Source: DATLNM01 sp035536775
GTDB taxonomy: Bacteria; Actinomycetota; CADDZG01; WHSQ01
Length of the DNA stretch: 64,000 nucleotides
Assembly (NCBI GenBank): GCA_035536775.1
Contig: DATLNM010000052.1
Span: forward strand, 1-64,000
Reading direction: 5' to 3'
Positions 31,732-41,448 of the stretch are shown piece by piece (the stretch's first letter is position 1; every line of letters begins with the position of its first letter). The translations under genes were made by a program, and so were the position numbers. The notes below the pieces were generated by a model. The model did no database searches. It saw only the letters and a program-made list of their open reading frames with translations, and was not told the origin of the DNA.

Positions 31732-32997
31732 GTGACGACCGAGGTCGACGTCGTCGTAGTTGGCGGGGGCCCCTCGGGTGCCGCTGCGGCCCACTTCCTC
31801 GCATCCCGCGGGCACTCCGTGATCGTCTGCGAAAAGAAGGATTTCCCCCGGGAGAAGACGTGTGGCGACGGCCTCACGCCGCGGGCGGTGAAGGTCCTCG
31901 AGGAGATGGGGCTTGGCTCCCAGCTCGGTGACTGGGCGCGCGTGCAGGGCCTACGCGTGCACGCCGCTGGACGGGTGCTCGAGCTCGCGTTCCCACAGCT
32001 CGACGACTTCTGCGACTACGGCTTGGTGAAGCCCCGCAAGGATCTCGATCAGATCGTGCTCGATAACGCGGAAGCTGCGGGCGCCAAAGTCCTGTACCAC
32101 ACGCAGGTCACCGAGCCTGTGTTCGACGGCGGTGTCCTCAAGGGCGTCATCGCGAAGCGCGACGGCGATGCCGAGGAGTTCCGTGCCCGGTGGGTCATCT
32201 GCGCAGAAGGCGCTGCAACGAAGTTCGCGCGATCCCTCGGGCGAGTCCGCAATCTCGATTACCCGATGGGTTTCGCGATCCGTCAGTACTTCCGTTCGCC
32301 GATGGAGAACTCCGGTTGGTTCGAGGCATACCTCGATGTTCGATCGGGACCGGATGCGCTGCCGGGATACGGGTGGGTGTTCCCGGTGGGCGACGGCACT
32401 GTCAACGCGGGTGTCGGGCTGCTGTCGACGTTCGGCGGCTGGCGAGACATCAACCTTCACGACCTGCAAAGCAATTTCATCGGAAACCTTCCGCCCGAGT
32501 GGGAGGTCAACACCGAGACGGTTTGCAGCAAGCCGCGCGCGGGTCGGTTGTTCATGGGGGCCAGCGTGTGGCCCCCCCACGGACCGGGCTTCCTTCTGAC
32601 CGGCGATGCCGCGGGAATGATCAACCCCTGCAATGGGGAGGGGATCGCGTATGGCTACGAGACCGGGCGTATCGCAGCGCGTCACATCGACGAGGCGCTG
32701 CGAGCCGGTACCGGTCCATCACTGCCCGGTTACACGCGTGAGCTCGAGCGGACGTACGGTCCCTACTTCCGGCTGGGTCGCCGCTTCGTGCGGTTGATCG
32801 GCCATCCCGTACTGATGGAGAAGCTGGTCTCGCTCGGGATGCGGTCGCAAACAGTTATGAGCTTCGCCTTGACGCTGATGGCCAACCTCGAGGATTCGCA
32901 TGCGCATAACGCTGAGCAGAAGGGGCTAAAAGCGATGATCAAGTTAGCCGAGCTCAAGCCGCAGCGGAAGTCCACTCGCATCGGGACGGCGCGATGA
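31732..32997 (+). CDS. geranylgeranyl reductase-family FAD oxidoreductase (possible menaquinone tail reductase)
   Basis: 421 residues, GTG start after GGAGAAGGGAGG. FAD-binding VVVGGGPSGAAAAHFL at the N-terminus, CGDGLTPRAVKVLEEMG near residue 44, and GDAAGMINPCNGEGIAYGYETG near residue 290 are the family signatures. Members saturate isoprenoid chains of lipids, chlorophyll or menaquinone (MenJ in mycobacteria). Its stop overlaps nuoA by 4 bases, so it is translated with complex I; menaquinone is therefore the likely substrate, by inference. Confidence 0.85.
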   Translation: MTTEVDVVVVGGGPSGAAAAHFLASRGHSVIVCEKKDFPREKTCGDGLTPRAVKVLEEMGLGSQLGDWARVQGLRVHAAGRVLELAFPQLDDFCDYGLVKPRKDLDQIVLDNAEAAGAKVLYHTQVTEPVFDGGVLKGVIAKRDGDAEEFRARWVICAEGAATKFARSLGRVRNLDYPMGFAIRQYFRSPMENSGWFEAYLDVRSGPDALPGYGWVFPVGDGTVNAGVGLLSTFGGWRDINLHDLQSNFIGNLPPEWEVNTETVCSKPRAGRLFMGASVWPPHGPGFLLTGDAAGMINPCNGEGIAYGYETGRIAARHIDEALRAGTGPSLPGYTRELERTYGPYFRLGRRFVRLIGHPVLMEKLVSLGMRSQTVMSFALTLMANLEDSHAHNAEQKGLKAMIKLAELKPQRKSTRIGTAR

Positions 32998-33359
32998 ACA
33001 CGGGCGCGTACGTACCGATCCTCTTCTTGCTCATCCTGTCCACTGCGTTCGCGGTCGGGTCGATCGTCGCCGCGTCGAAACTCACCCCTCGGAAGTGGAC
33101 CACCGCGAAGCGACAGCCTTACGAGTGTGGGATCGTCCCCGAGGAGGGCACCGAGGAGCAGCGGTTCCCGATCAAGTTCTATCTGATCGCGATGCTGTTC
33201 ATCATCTTCGATATCGAAACGGTCTTCCTCTATCCGTGGGCCGTCGCGTTCGATGAGTTGAAGGTCTTCGGTCTCGTCGAGATGCTCGTGTTCATCGCCA
33301 CGTTGTTCGCGGCCTACGTCTATGTGTGGAAACGGGGTGGACTCGAATGGGCGGAGTAA
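32994..33359 (+). CDS. nuoA: NADH-quinone oxidoreductase subunit A, 14-gene operon
   Basis: 121 residues, three helices. The loop after helix 1 holds PYECGIVPEEG, with the conserved Cys that lies near the quinone channel, followed by FPIKFYLIAMLFIIFDIETVFLYPWAV with the acidic pair in helix 2. The start overlaps the reductase stop and the end overlaps nuoB by 13 bases. Confidence 0.96.
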   Translation: MNTGAYVPILFLLILSTAFAVGSIVAASKLTPRKWTTAKRQPYECGIVPEEGTEEQRFPIKFYLIAMLFIIFDIETVFLYPWAVAFDELKVFGLVEMLVFIATLFAAYVYVWKRGGLEWAE

Positions 33360-33862
33360 GTGACGTTCTCGGCGTCAACTTCGTCACCGCGCAACTCGAC
33401 AAGCTCGTCAACTGGGCGCGCAAGTCGTCGCTTTGGCCCGCCACCTTTGGTCTCGCGTGCTGCGCGATCGAGATGATGGCGACGACGATGCCTCGCCATG
33501 ACCTCGCACGGTTCGGCATGGAGGCGTTCCGCGCGTCCCCGCGCCAAGCGGATCTGATGATCGTCGCGGGGCGCGTCTCTCAGAAGATGGCCCCGATCCT
33601 CAGGCACATCTACGACCAGATGACCGAGCCGAAGTGGGTCATTTCGATGGGAGCGTGTGCGTCGACCGGTGGAGTGTTCAACAACTATGCGCTCGTGCAC
33701 GGCGTCGATCAGATCGTTCCGGTCGACATCTACGTTCCAGGGTGCCCCCCGCGCCCAGAGATGCTGATGGACGGGATCATGTTGCTCCACAACAAGATCA
33801 GCCGCGGCGAATACACGGCGGGCCGCGTCCCGGACTCGAGTGCCGAAGTAAGAACGGCCTGA
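33347..33862 (+). CDS. nuoB: NADH-quinone oxidoreductase subunit B, 14-gene operon
   Basis: 171 residues from ATG 33347. It binds the terminal cluster N2: tandem Cys in FGLACCAIEMM, a third Cys in GACASTGG and a fourth in VPGCPPRPE. It forms the quinone site with NuoD. ATG 33347 gives the normal NuoB N-terminus; an in-frame ATG 21 bases upstream is deeper in nuoA. The stop shares bases with nuoC (TGATG). Confidence 0.97.
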   Translation: MGGVSDVLGVNFVTAQLDKLVNWARKSSLWPATFGLACCAIEMMATTMPRHDLARFGMEAFRASPRQADLMIVAGRVSQKMAPILRHIYDQMTEPKWVISMGACASTGGVFNNYALVHGVDQIVPVDIYVPGCPPRPEMLMDGIMLLHNKISRGEYTAGRVPDSSAEVRTA

Positions 33863-34383
33863 TGGAGACGTTGTGGTTGGACGCGTCTGAATGGCGCGTA
33901 CGCGCTCTCGCGCTCAAGGCGCAGGGGTGGTGGTTGGCTGACCTGTGCGGACTCGACGGTGCCGGCTTGTACGGGCCGGGCGAGGCCGATCACCGGTTCG
34001 AGGTGGTCTCGCAATTTATCAATCACAAGTCGAAGACGAGGCTGTCTGTTCACGTCGCGGCTCCAGGTGAGCCGCCAACGCTTCCGTCGATAACCGATGT
34101 CTGGCCCACCGCCAACTTCATGGAGCGCGAGGCCTTTGACATGTTCGGCATCCACTTCGATGGTCACCCGAACCTGACGCGCATCCTGATGCCCGATGAG
34201 TGGGAAGGCCATCCTCTCCGCAAGGACTACGGCGTCGGCAAGGTTGATATCCAGTTCAAGGATCAGCCGCTGTTGCAGATCGACTCCCCGGGACAAGCAC
34301 CCGCGGGTTCCAAAGCGGGCCAGAGCGTCGACCGATTGGGTCAGTCGGCCATGGTGACGAGCCCCCTGTCGGAGGCTCCATGA
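33862..34383 (+). CDS. nuoC: NADH-quinone oxidoreductase subunit C, 14-gene operon
   Basis: 173 residues. The family signature is PTANFMEREAFDMFGIHFDGHPNLTRILMPDEWEGHPLRKDY (in parts, about residues 82-122). The C-terminal 40 residues (after QFKDQP) are a loose Ser/Gly/Gln extension. NuoC and NuoD are separate genes here, unlike the fused NuoCD of enterobacteria. ATG 33862 overlaps the nuoB stop; the last four bases overlap nuoD. Confidence 0.94.
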   Translation: METLWLDASEWRVRALALKAQGWWLADLCGLDGAGLYGPGEADHRFEVVSQFINHKSKTRLSVHVAAPGEPPTLPSITDVWPTANFMEREAFDMFGIHFDGHPNLTRILMPDEWEGHPLRKDYGVGKVDIQFKDQPLLQIDSPGQAPAGSKAGQSVDRLGQSAMVTSPLSEAP

Positions 34384-35618
34384 ACGACACGTCGGCGGTC
34401 TCCCAGATCGAGAGTCTCGGCGACGGCGCCTTCGTCGAGTCGTTCGACGAGACCGAGGGGACGATGATCCTCAACATGGGGCCGGTTCACCCCAGCACCC
34501 ACGGCGTCCTCAGGTTGCTATTGGAGCTCGATGGCGAGACGGTCCTTAGATGTGAGCCTGTGATCGGCTACCTCCACACCGGCATGGAGAAGGAGTGCGA
34601 GGACCAGAACTGGCGCGGTGCGGTGACGATCGTCACGCGCATGGACTACCTCGCGCCGTTCTTCAACGAACAGGCCTACTGCCTCGGTGTCGAGGCACTC
34701 CTGGACCTCGAGGTTCCGCCGAGAGGCCGGTACATCCGGACGCTCCTAGCGGAGCTGAATCGTGTCTCGTCTCATCTCGTCTGGTTCGGCACGCAAGGGC
34801 TCGACATGGGCGCGATGTCGGCCATGTTCTATGGGTTCCGCGAACGCGAGCTCATCCTGGATTTCTACGAGATGGTCACGGGGCTGCGCATGAATCACCA
34901 GTACATCCATCCTGGCGGTGTGTGGCAGGACCTCCCCGATGGCTGGCTCGAGGCATGCACGGCGATCGTAGACGTCATGCCGCGACGGATCGACGAGTAC
35001 GAAACGCTCCTCACGCGTAACCCGATCTTCCTCGAGAGGACCAAGGAGGTCGGACTCATCTCGGCTGAGGATGCATGGGGACTCGGCGCGACGGGCCCGA
35101 TCGCACGGGCGGTCGGGATCGACTGGGACCTCCGACGCGACATGCCTTACGAGGCATATTCAGAGGTCGAGTTCGACGTCCCCCTGGCGGCAGAAGGAGA
35201 TGTTTACGCGCGCTACGAGGTGCGCGTCGCCGAGATGCGCGAGTCGGTCAAGATCGTCAGACAGCTCGTTGACCAGATGCCGGGTGGCGATTACAAGAAC
35301 ATGGATCCGAAGATCACCCCGCCTCCGCGTGCCGAGATGGCCCGCTCGATGGAGGCGGTCATCCATCACTTCAAGCTCGAGACGCAGGGGTACACCGTTC
35401 CACCCGGCGCCGCGTACGCGGCAGTCGAATCACCGCGGGGAGAGCTCGGCGTCTACGTCGTATCCAACGGTGGTGCTTCGCCTTACCGCTGTCACGTGCG
35501 CGACCCCTCGTTCGTCAACCTCCAGTCGCTGTCCAAGATGGTGGAGGGCGGCCTTGTCGCCGACCTGATCGCGTCGATCGCATCTACGGATCCGATCATG
35601 GGTGGGGTCGATCGATGA
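34380..35618 (+). CDS. nuoD: NADH-quinone oxidoreductase subunit D, 14-gene operon
   Basis: 412 residues, 49-kDa subunit that forms the quinone pocket with NuoB. The quinone-site His is in HPSTHGVLR and the Tyr/His region in GYLHTGMEKECEDQNW. The C-terminus MGGVDR is the expected ending. An extra 30-residue acidic N-terminus precedes ILNMGPVHPSTHG. It differs clearly from the second NuoD in this window (GYMHRGYEK). Confidence 0.97.
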   Translation: MNDTSAVSQIESLGDGAFVESFDETEGTMILNMGPVHPSTHGVLRLLLELDGETVLRCEPVIGYLHTGMEKECEDQNWRGAVTIVTRMDYLAPFFNEQAYCLGVEALLDLEVPPRGRYIRTLLAELNRVSSHLVWFGTQGLDMGAMSAMFYGFRERELILDFYEMVTGLRMNHQYIHPGGVWQDLPDGWLEACTAIVDVMPRRIDEYETLLTRNPIFLERTKEVGLISAEDAWGLGATGPIARAVGIDWDLRRDMPYEAYSEVEFDVPLAAEGDVYARYEVRVAEMRESVKIVRQLVDQMPGGDYKNMDPKITPPPRAEMARSMEAVIHHFKLETQGYTVPPGAAYAAVESPRGELGVYVVSNGGASPYRCHVRDPSFVNLQSLSKMVEGGLVADLIASIASTDPIMGGVDR

Positions 35619-36208
35619 CCGATGCCACCGTGGTCCTCACGGGCGACCTCCTCACGGAGGCGAAGTCGATCATCGCGAAGTATCCGGAATCAAGGTCGGC
35701 CACGTTGCCGCTGCTGTTCCTCGTGCAGTCGGTCGAGGGCTATGTCAGCGAGCGGGGGATGCGCGAGGTAGCGGCTCTTCTCGGCGCGACACCCGCGCAG
35801 GTCCTCGCGTCGGCCAGCTTCTACACGATGTTGAAGAAGCGCCCGCAGGGCGATTACCTCATCTCGGTGTGCAGAAACATCTCGTGCACGCATCTCGGCG
35901 CGCACAAAGTCATCGCCGCACTGCGCGAGCGTCTTGGCGTCGAGCCTGGCGGTACGACCGAGGACGGGGTCTTCTCACTGGAGGCGGCGGAGTGCCTCGG
36001 GACGTGCGACGGCGCGCCCAGCATGCAGATCAACTACGAGGACTTCTACAAGGTCGCGCCCGAGGAGGCCGTCGCGCTAGTCGACCGGCTTGCGCAGGGA
36101 GAGGCGGTGACGAGCTTCAGAGGGGAGCCCGTCCCGACGGCGCGCGAAGCGGCGCGCGAGACAGCGCTCGCCGGCGTCCGCGACGGAGAGGCGCCCAGCG
36201 ATGCCTGA
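35615..36208 (+). CDS. nuoE: NADH-quinone oxidoreductase subunit E, 14-gene operon
   Basis: 197 residues, 24-kDa thioredoxin-like subunit. The [2Fe-2S] N1a ligands are Cys in CRNISC and in CLGTCDGAP. The N-terminal three-helix region includes GYVSERGMREVAALLGATPAQVLASASFY. The C-terminal 35 residues are a charged extension. It overlaps nuoD by 4 bases and nuoF by 8. Confidence 0.95.
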   Translation: MTDATVVLTGDLLTEAKSIIAKYPESRSATLPLLFLVQSVEGYVSERGMREVAALLGATPAQVLASASFYTMLKKRPQGDYLISVCRNISCTHLGAHKVIAALRERLGVEPGGTTEDGVFSLEAAECLGTCDGAPSMQINYEDFYKVAPEEAVALVDRLAQGEAVTSFRGEPVPTAREAARETALAGVRDGEAPSDA

Positions 36209-37634
36209 TCCAGTCGCCCGCGTGGTTACCGAACGCGGGGAGGTTCGCATCGTCACACGCAGGATGCGCGCTTTCCCCGATGATTCGTGGACGATCGCTC
36301 GTGCCGTCGAGGATGGCGCCTACGAGGCGGCGCGCAAGGCCGTGACCTCGATGACCCCCGACGAGACCATCGAGCTCGTCAAGGCGTCCGGGCTCCGTGG
36401 CCGCGGTGGCGCAGGATTCCCCACCGGGGTCAAGTGGGGTTTCGTTCCGAAGGATGTCTTTCCGAAGTACGTGGTCATCAACCACGACGAAGGCGAGCCC
36501 GGCACCTTCAAGGACCGCGAGCTGGCCGAGCGTGATCCGCACGGTGTTATTGAAGGGATCACGATCGCCGCGTGGGCTGTCGGCGCGTCCAAGGCCTTTA
36601 TCTATTGCCGGGGCGAGTTCGCGCTCGGGTCCCGCCGCCTCGACGCCGCCATCCGCGAGGCGTACGCGAAAGGCTTCCTCGGCAAGGGCATCTTCGGATC
36701 GAAGTTCGACTTCGACATCGTTCTGCATCGGGGCGCGGGCGCGTACATCTGCGGTGAAGAGTCCGCTCTCCTCGATTCGCTCGAGGGCTACCGCGGTCAG
36801 CCCAGGCTCCGGCCGCCGTTCCCCGCGGTCAAAGGGCTTTACGGCCAACCCACCGTCATCAACAACACCGAGACGGTCGCGAACCTCCCCGCGATCGTCG
36901 ACCAAGGTGGCGACTGGTTCAAGCAGTGGGGCACAGAGAAGTCGCCCGGCACGAAGATGCTGTCGGTGTCCGGCCATGTCTATCGACCGGCGAACTACGA
37001 AGTGCCCCTCGGGACATCGCTCAAAGAGGTCCTACAGATGGCGGGAGGGATGCGTGACGCGCGTCCGGTCAAGGCGATCATCCCTGGAGGCGCAAGCGCT
37101 CCGCTCTTGACGAGCGTCGACATCGCGATGGACTTCGAGTCGCTCAAGGACGCCGGAACGATGCTGGGGTCTGGGGCGGTTGTCTTCATGAACGACACGA
37201 CCTGCATGGTCCGCAACGCGCTCATCACGACCGCGTTCTTCGAGCACGAGTCGTGTGGCAAGTGCACGCCTTGCCGCGAAGGAACGTGGTGGGCGGTCAA
37301 GGTCCTCGAGAGGATCGAGCACGGTGAGGGTCGTCCTGAGGATATGGATCTCTTGCTGGACATCGCGAACGGGATCGACGGGCGTTCCTTCTGCCCGCTG
37401 GGCGACGCGGCCTCATGGGCGCTGCGCTCCAACGTCACCCTGTTCCGCGAGGAGTTCGAGGCACACGTCGCCGAAGGCCGCTGCACGTTCGACGGCGACT
37501 TCAAGGTCCTCGCCGGCATGCGCGCGACCGTCGGCGATGCTGGCGTCATGCCCCAGCCCGGTGCGGGTGTCTCTTCTGACAGGCCCGGCTCGCATGATGA
37601 CGAGGCCGCCGGACGACCGGGCGAGAACGCATGA
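36201..37634 (+). CDS. nuoF: NADH-quinone oxidoreductase subunit F (NADH/FMN-binding), 14-gene operon
   Basis: 477 residues. NADH site GLRGRGGAGFPTGVKW, FMN site NHDEGEPGTFKDR and GAGAYICGEESALLDSLEG, and cluster N3 in CGKCTPCREGTWW with a later Cys in RSFCPLGDAA. Its presence shows that this first complex can use NADH. The C-terminus has an extra 35-residue low-complexity tail. It overlaps nuoG by 4 bases. Confidence 0.97.
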   Translation: MPDPVARVVTERGEVRIVTRRMRAFPDDSWTIARAVEDGAYEAARKAVTSMTPDETIELVKASGLRGRGGAGFPTGVKWGFVPKDVFPKYVVINHDEGEPGTFKDRELAERDPHGVIEGITIAAWAVGASKAFIYCRGEFALGSRRLDAAIREAYAKGFLGKGIFGSKFDFDIVLHRGAGAYICGEESALLDSLEGYRGQPRLRPPFPAVKGLYGQPTVINNTETVANLPAIVDQGGDWFKQWGTEKSPGTKMLSVSGHVYRPANYEVPLGTSLKEVLQMAGGMRDARPVKAIIPGGASAPLLTSVDIAMDFESLKDAGTMLGSGAVVFMNDTTCMVRNALITTAFFEHESCGKCTPCREGTWWAVKVLERIEHGEGRPEDMDLLLDIANGIDGRSFCPLGDAASWALRSNVTLFREEFEAHVAEGRCTFDGDFKVLAGMRATVGDAGVMPQPGAGVSSDRPGSHDDEAAGRPGENA

Positions 37635-40222
37635 GCCAGCAGGAGAACGGCGCCATCCGACTGACTCTCAACGGCCGAGAGGTCGAGGCCCCCAAGGGCC
37701 GTTTGTTGATCGACGTTGCCGAGGAGCACGGGGTCTTCATCCCGCGCTTCTGCTATCACCCCGGGATGGCATCGGTCGCGGTGTGCCGCATGTGCCTGGT
37801 GAAGGTCGAAGGCCAGAACAAGCTGCTTCCCGCGTGCGCGACGCAGGTCGATGACGGCATGGTCGTCGACACGGTGGAGGAAGATGCTGTCGATGCACAA
37901 CGCGGCATGCTCGAGTTCCTACTGATCAACCATCCTCTCGACTGCCCGATCTGCGATCGCGCAGGCGAGTGCCCTCTTCAGGACCAGACCTATAAGCATG
38001 GCCCGGGCTCAACGCGCTACGTCGAGGACAAGCGCAAGTACGAGAAGGCCCTTGCGATCTCGGAGCTGGTCGTTCTCGACCGCGAGCGCTGTGTCCTGTG
38101 CTGGCGGTGCGTCCGATTCTCCGACGAGATCGCCGGCGACGCTTTCATCCAGCTTGTGGACCGCGGCGCGGGAACACAGATCCTGACGTTCACCGACGAG
38201 CCCTTCGACAGCTACTTCTCAGGGAACACGATCCAGATCTGTCCGGTGGGAGCCCTCACGTCGAAGCCGTACCGGTTCGTGTCGCGGCCGTGGGATCTCG
38301 AGACTGCTCCGAGCGTCTGCAGCTATTGCTCGGTCGGTTGTCCGATCACGAACGAGCAGCGCGCCGGGAAGGTTGTGCGCTGTCAGGCACTTCCCAATGA
38401 AGAGGTGAACTCGTTCTGGATATGCGACAAGGGTCGTTTCGGCTATCACTACCTCGCATCTGAAGAGCGATTGAAGACACCACTCGTGCGCGGCGCGCAC
38501 GACGAGTTCGAAGCGACGGGCTGGGGCGCCGCGATCGAGCTGTTGGCGTCCAAGTTGAAGGATGCCCGTGTGGGCGTCATCGCCGGCGGCCACCTGACTA
38601 CCGAGGACGCCTACGCGATCGGCAAGCTCGCGAAGAAAGTGATCAAGACCCCGCATGTGGATAGTCGTCTTCAGGATGCAGGCACCCCTTACGAACGGGT
38701 GCGGGCGCTGGCGGGTGTCGCCGGGTCGACCGCAACCTTCGGCGATCTCGATAGCGCCGAGACCATCGTGTGGGCGGGACCCGATCCCAAGGAGACGTTG
38801 CCCGTTGCCTTCCTTCGCGTGCGAGGCGCGGTGATGTCCGGGCGCAAGCTGATCGTCGTTAGCGCGCGGGCATCCTCGCTGGATGTCTTCGCGACCGAGG
38901 TCATACGCACGCCGGCGGGCGGCGAAGCTGCCGCGCTCAGGAGCCTCACAGATCGCCTCACCGATGATGCGGTCATCTGTTGGGGGCCCTCGTCCCCCGG
39001 ACGCGCCGAGGACGCGACAGCAGATGCTGCGATCGCACTCGCCGCGGCAGGGGGCAGGCGTCTGTTGGTGCTCCCGCCACATGCGGGCTCGCAAGGGATG
39101 ATCGACATGGGTGTTCTCCCGATGCTCGACGCTGGTTACAAGGACAGCGCCGAGACGGGTATGGACACACTCGCGATCCTCGAGGCGGCTGCGGCTGGGG
39201 AGCTCGACGTCCTGTTGTTGTTCGGGGCCGACCCGATCGCCGATTTTCCCGACCGAGATCTCGCTCGGCGCGCACTATCAAGCAAAGTTTTCACCGCGGT
39301 CGTCGAGATCCTTCCGACCGAAAGCGTCGCGTTAGCCGACGTCGTCCTTCCCGCGGCCGCGTACGCGGAGCGCGACGGAACCTTTACGAATCTCGAACGT
39401 CGCATCCAGAAGCTCGAGGCGTTACTGCCGCCACCGGGAAGCGCGATGGCACCGTGGCGCATCGCCCAGCGAATCGCAGCGGCCCTCGATGAGGATTGGG
39501 GATGGTCCGACTTCCACGCGGTCTGGGCGGACATCAAGAAGAACGTCACGTCGCACGCCTCGGTCGATGCAGAGACCCTTGCTCCGACACGCGGTGTCGC
39601 CGGTCCTGAGGGGGGCGCGTACTACGACGCGCCGTTCCTGCCCGATCCTGGTACGAACGGCTCGGTGGTCGCGGGCCCCGGCGGGCAGTACCCGAAGGGT
39701 CACCGCGCCGGCGCGCCGTTCCAGAGCGGCCAGAACTGGCCACTGTCGTGGGAGCTCCGCAGCTTCGAAGCGAGGCAGAGGCCCGGGTTCGTCCCCGAAG
39801 CGACCAGCGGTCGTCTCGACGATCGCGAAGGGAATAGGGAGTCGCCATCGGAGGCGGAGCCGGCCGCCGACGCTGATGCGGGGGCGCTTCAGCTCTACAC
39901 CGGCCGGTTCATCTACGACTCGGGCGCGATGGTGTCCCGCAGCGCGGCCCTGTTGCGCCTTGCCAAGCGACCGTTCGTGGAGATGAACTCGACGGATGCC
40001 GCGCGCTTGGGTCTGGCCGAAGGTGATCTCGTAACGATCACGTCCGGCGATGCCGCGCACGACCTCGAGTTGAGGCTCGGCGACGTCGGAGAGGGCGTGG
40101 TCTTCGTGCCTTACGACCAGCCGGGTTTCAAGGCCAACGAGCTGATGACGGGAACCGGACGGGTTGTAACCGTCGCAAAGGCCTCTGCTCCGGTCGCCGC
40201 GGAGAGTGGAGCGCAACCATGA
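37631..40222 (+). CDS. nuoG: NADH-quinone oxidoreductase subunit G, 14-gene operon
   Basis: 863 residues. N-terminal [2Fe-2S] (CYHPGMASVAVCRMCLV), cluster N5 with its His ligand (HPLDCPICDRAGEC), N4 (CVLCWRCVRF), and an N7-type motif (CSYCSVGCPITNEQ), which only some NuoG proteins have. The C-terminal half is a molybdopterin-oxidoreductase-like domain with no sign of a catalytic metal site, as usual in NuoG. A low-complexity insert (about residues 650-750) precedes the last domain. Confidence 0.95.
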   Translation: MSQQENGAIRLTLNGREVEAPKGRLLIDVAEEHGVFIPRFCYHPGMASVAVCRMCLVKVEGQNKLLPACATQVDDGMVVDTVEEDAVDAQRGMLEFLLINHPLDCPICDRAGECPLQDQTYKHGPGSTRYVEDKRKYEKALAISELVVLDRERCVLCWRCVRFSDEIAGDAFIQLVDRGAGTQILTFTDEPFDSYFSGNTIQICPVGALTSKPYRFVSRPWDLETAPSVCSYCSVGCPITNEQRAGKVVRCQALPNEEVNSFWICDKGRFGYHYLASEERLKTPLVRGAHDEFEATGWGAAIELLASKLKDARVGVIAGGHLTTEDAYAIGKLAKKVIKTPHVDSRLQDAGTPYERVRALAGVAGSTATFGDLDSAETIVWAGPDPKETLPVAFLRVRGAVMSGRKLIVVSARASSLDVFATEVIRTPAGGEAAALRSLTDRLTDDAVICWGPSSPGRAEDATADAAIALAAAGGRRLLVLPPHAGSQGMIDMGVLPMLDAGYKDSAETGMDTLAILEAAAAGELDVLLLFGADPIADFPDRDLARRALSSKVFTAVVEILPTESVALADVVLPAAAYAERDGTFTNLERRIQKLEALLPPPGSAMAPWRIAQRIAAALDEDWGWSDFHAVWADIKKNVTSHASVDAETLAPTRGVAGPEGGAYYDAPFLPDPGTNGSVVAGPGGQYPKGHRAGAPFQSGQNWPLSWELRSFEARQRPGFVPEATSGRLDDREGNRESPSEAEPAADADAGALQLYTGRFIYDSGAMVSRSAALLRLAKRPFVEMNSTDAARLGLAEGDLVTITSGDAAHDLELRLGDVGEGVVFVPYDQPGFKANELMTGTGRVVTVAKASAPVAAESGAQP

Positions 40223-41448
40223 TCGATCCGGTGATCGATTGGCTCGGCCCCACCGTCATCACCGCGCTGATCAAGGTCGTGATCGCGTTCCTCGCTCTCC
40301 TTCTGGTCACCCTGCTCGTCGTTTGGGCCGAGCGGAAAATCATCGCCGACATGCAGGCGCGCCTCGGCCCGAACCGGTGGGGACCGTGGGGGCTCCTGCA
40401 AACGCTCGCCGACGGCATCAAGTTGTTCTTCAAGGAGGACTTCCGTCCCGCCGGGGCCGACCGCTGGACCTACGCGCTGGCCCCGATCTTCGCGATGGTG
40501 CCCTCGTTCCTCGCGTTCGCGGTAATCCCGCTCGGCGACCACATCACGATCGGCGATCGCAGGGTCGATCTGATCGTCACCGACCTCAACATCGGCCTCC
40601 TCTATTTCCTCGCGATGGGCTCCCTCGGCGTCTACGGGATCGTTCTCGCGGGATGGGCGTCGGGCTCGAAGTACCCGCTGCTCGGTGGGATCCGATCGAG
40701 CGCTCAGATGATCTCGTACGAGATCGCACTCGGCCTTTCGCTGGTGCCCATCGTCCTCGCGACCGGAAGCCTGTCGACGGTCGACATCGTCGCGGCGCAG
40801 TCCGGCACTGTGAATGCGACGTTCTTCGACGGCGTGCCCATCCTCGAGAACCTCAGTCAGGTGTTCTCGTACCTTCCGAACTGGTACATCCTGTCGCAGT
40901 CCCCGGCGTTCGCGATCTTCCTGATCGCGGGGATCGCCGAGACCAACCGCGCGCCGTTCGACCTCCCCGAAGCAGAGACCGAGCTCGTGGCCGGCTTCCA
41001 CACCGAGTATTCGGGGATCCGGTTCGCGATGTTCTTCTTGGGCGAATACATCCATGTCGTGGTGATCTCAGCCATGGCCGTGACGCTCTTCTTCGGAGGC
41101 TGGCAGGGCCCGATCTTCGATGTCGTTCCCTGGCTATGGCCCACGGTGTGGTTCACGCTCAAGACGGCCGCCTTCGTCTACCTCTTCGTATGGCTGCGCG
41201 CTACCCTGCCTCGGCTCCGCTACGACCGGCTCATGTGGCTCGGATGGAAGCGACTGATACCGGCGGCTCTCCTGTGGATCATGGCGACTGCCGCTCTGAA
41301 CACTCCTGGGCTCGATCGGAGATGGCAGTTCGCCACGATCGGAGTGCTGCTCGTCGTCGCGATGTTCTGGATCGGCCGCGAGGACCCGCGCCTTGCTTCG
41401 CTGGCGCCCGCGCGAGGTGCACGAGGAGGTGCGCGTGGCCCTGCCTGA
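40219..41448 (+). CDS. nuoH: NADH-quinone oxidoreductase subunit H, 14-gene operon
   Basis: 409 residues, eight or nine helices. WAERKIIADMQARLGPNRWGPWGLLQTLADGIKLFFKED (in parts, residues 34-74) and AETNRAPFDLPEAETELVAGFHTEYSG mark NuoH, including the acidic loop near the quinone entry. The C-terminal 50 residues add one more helix (FATIGVLLVVAMFWIG) and an Ala/Arg/Gly tail, absent from the second NuoH. ATG overlaps the nuoG stop. Confidence 0.96.
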   Translation: MIDPVIDWLGPTVITALIKVVIAFLALLLVTLLVVWAERKIIADMQARLGPNRWGPWGLLQTLADGIKLFFKEDFRPAGADRWTYALAPIFAMVPSFLAFAVIPLGDHITIGDRRVDLIVTDLNIGLLYFLAMGSLGVYGIVLAGWASGSKYPLLGGIRSSAQMISYEIALGLSLVPIVLATGSLSTVDIVAAQSGTVNATFFDGVPILENLSQVFSYLPNWYILSQSPAFAIFLIAGIAETNRAPFDLPEAETELVAGFHTEYSGIRFAMFFLGEYIHVVVISAMAVTLFFGGWQGPIFDVVPWLWPTVWFTLKTAAFVYLFVWLRATLPRLRYDRLMWLGWKRLIPAALLWIMATAALNTPGLDRRWQFATIGVLLVVAMFWIGREDPRLASLAPARGARGGARGPA

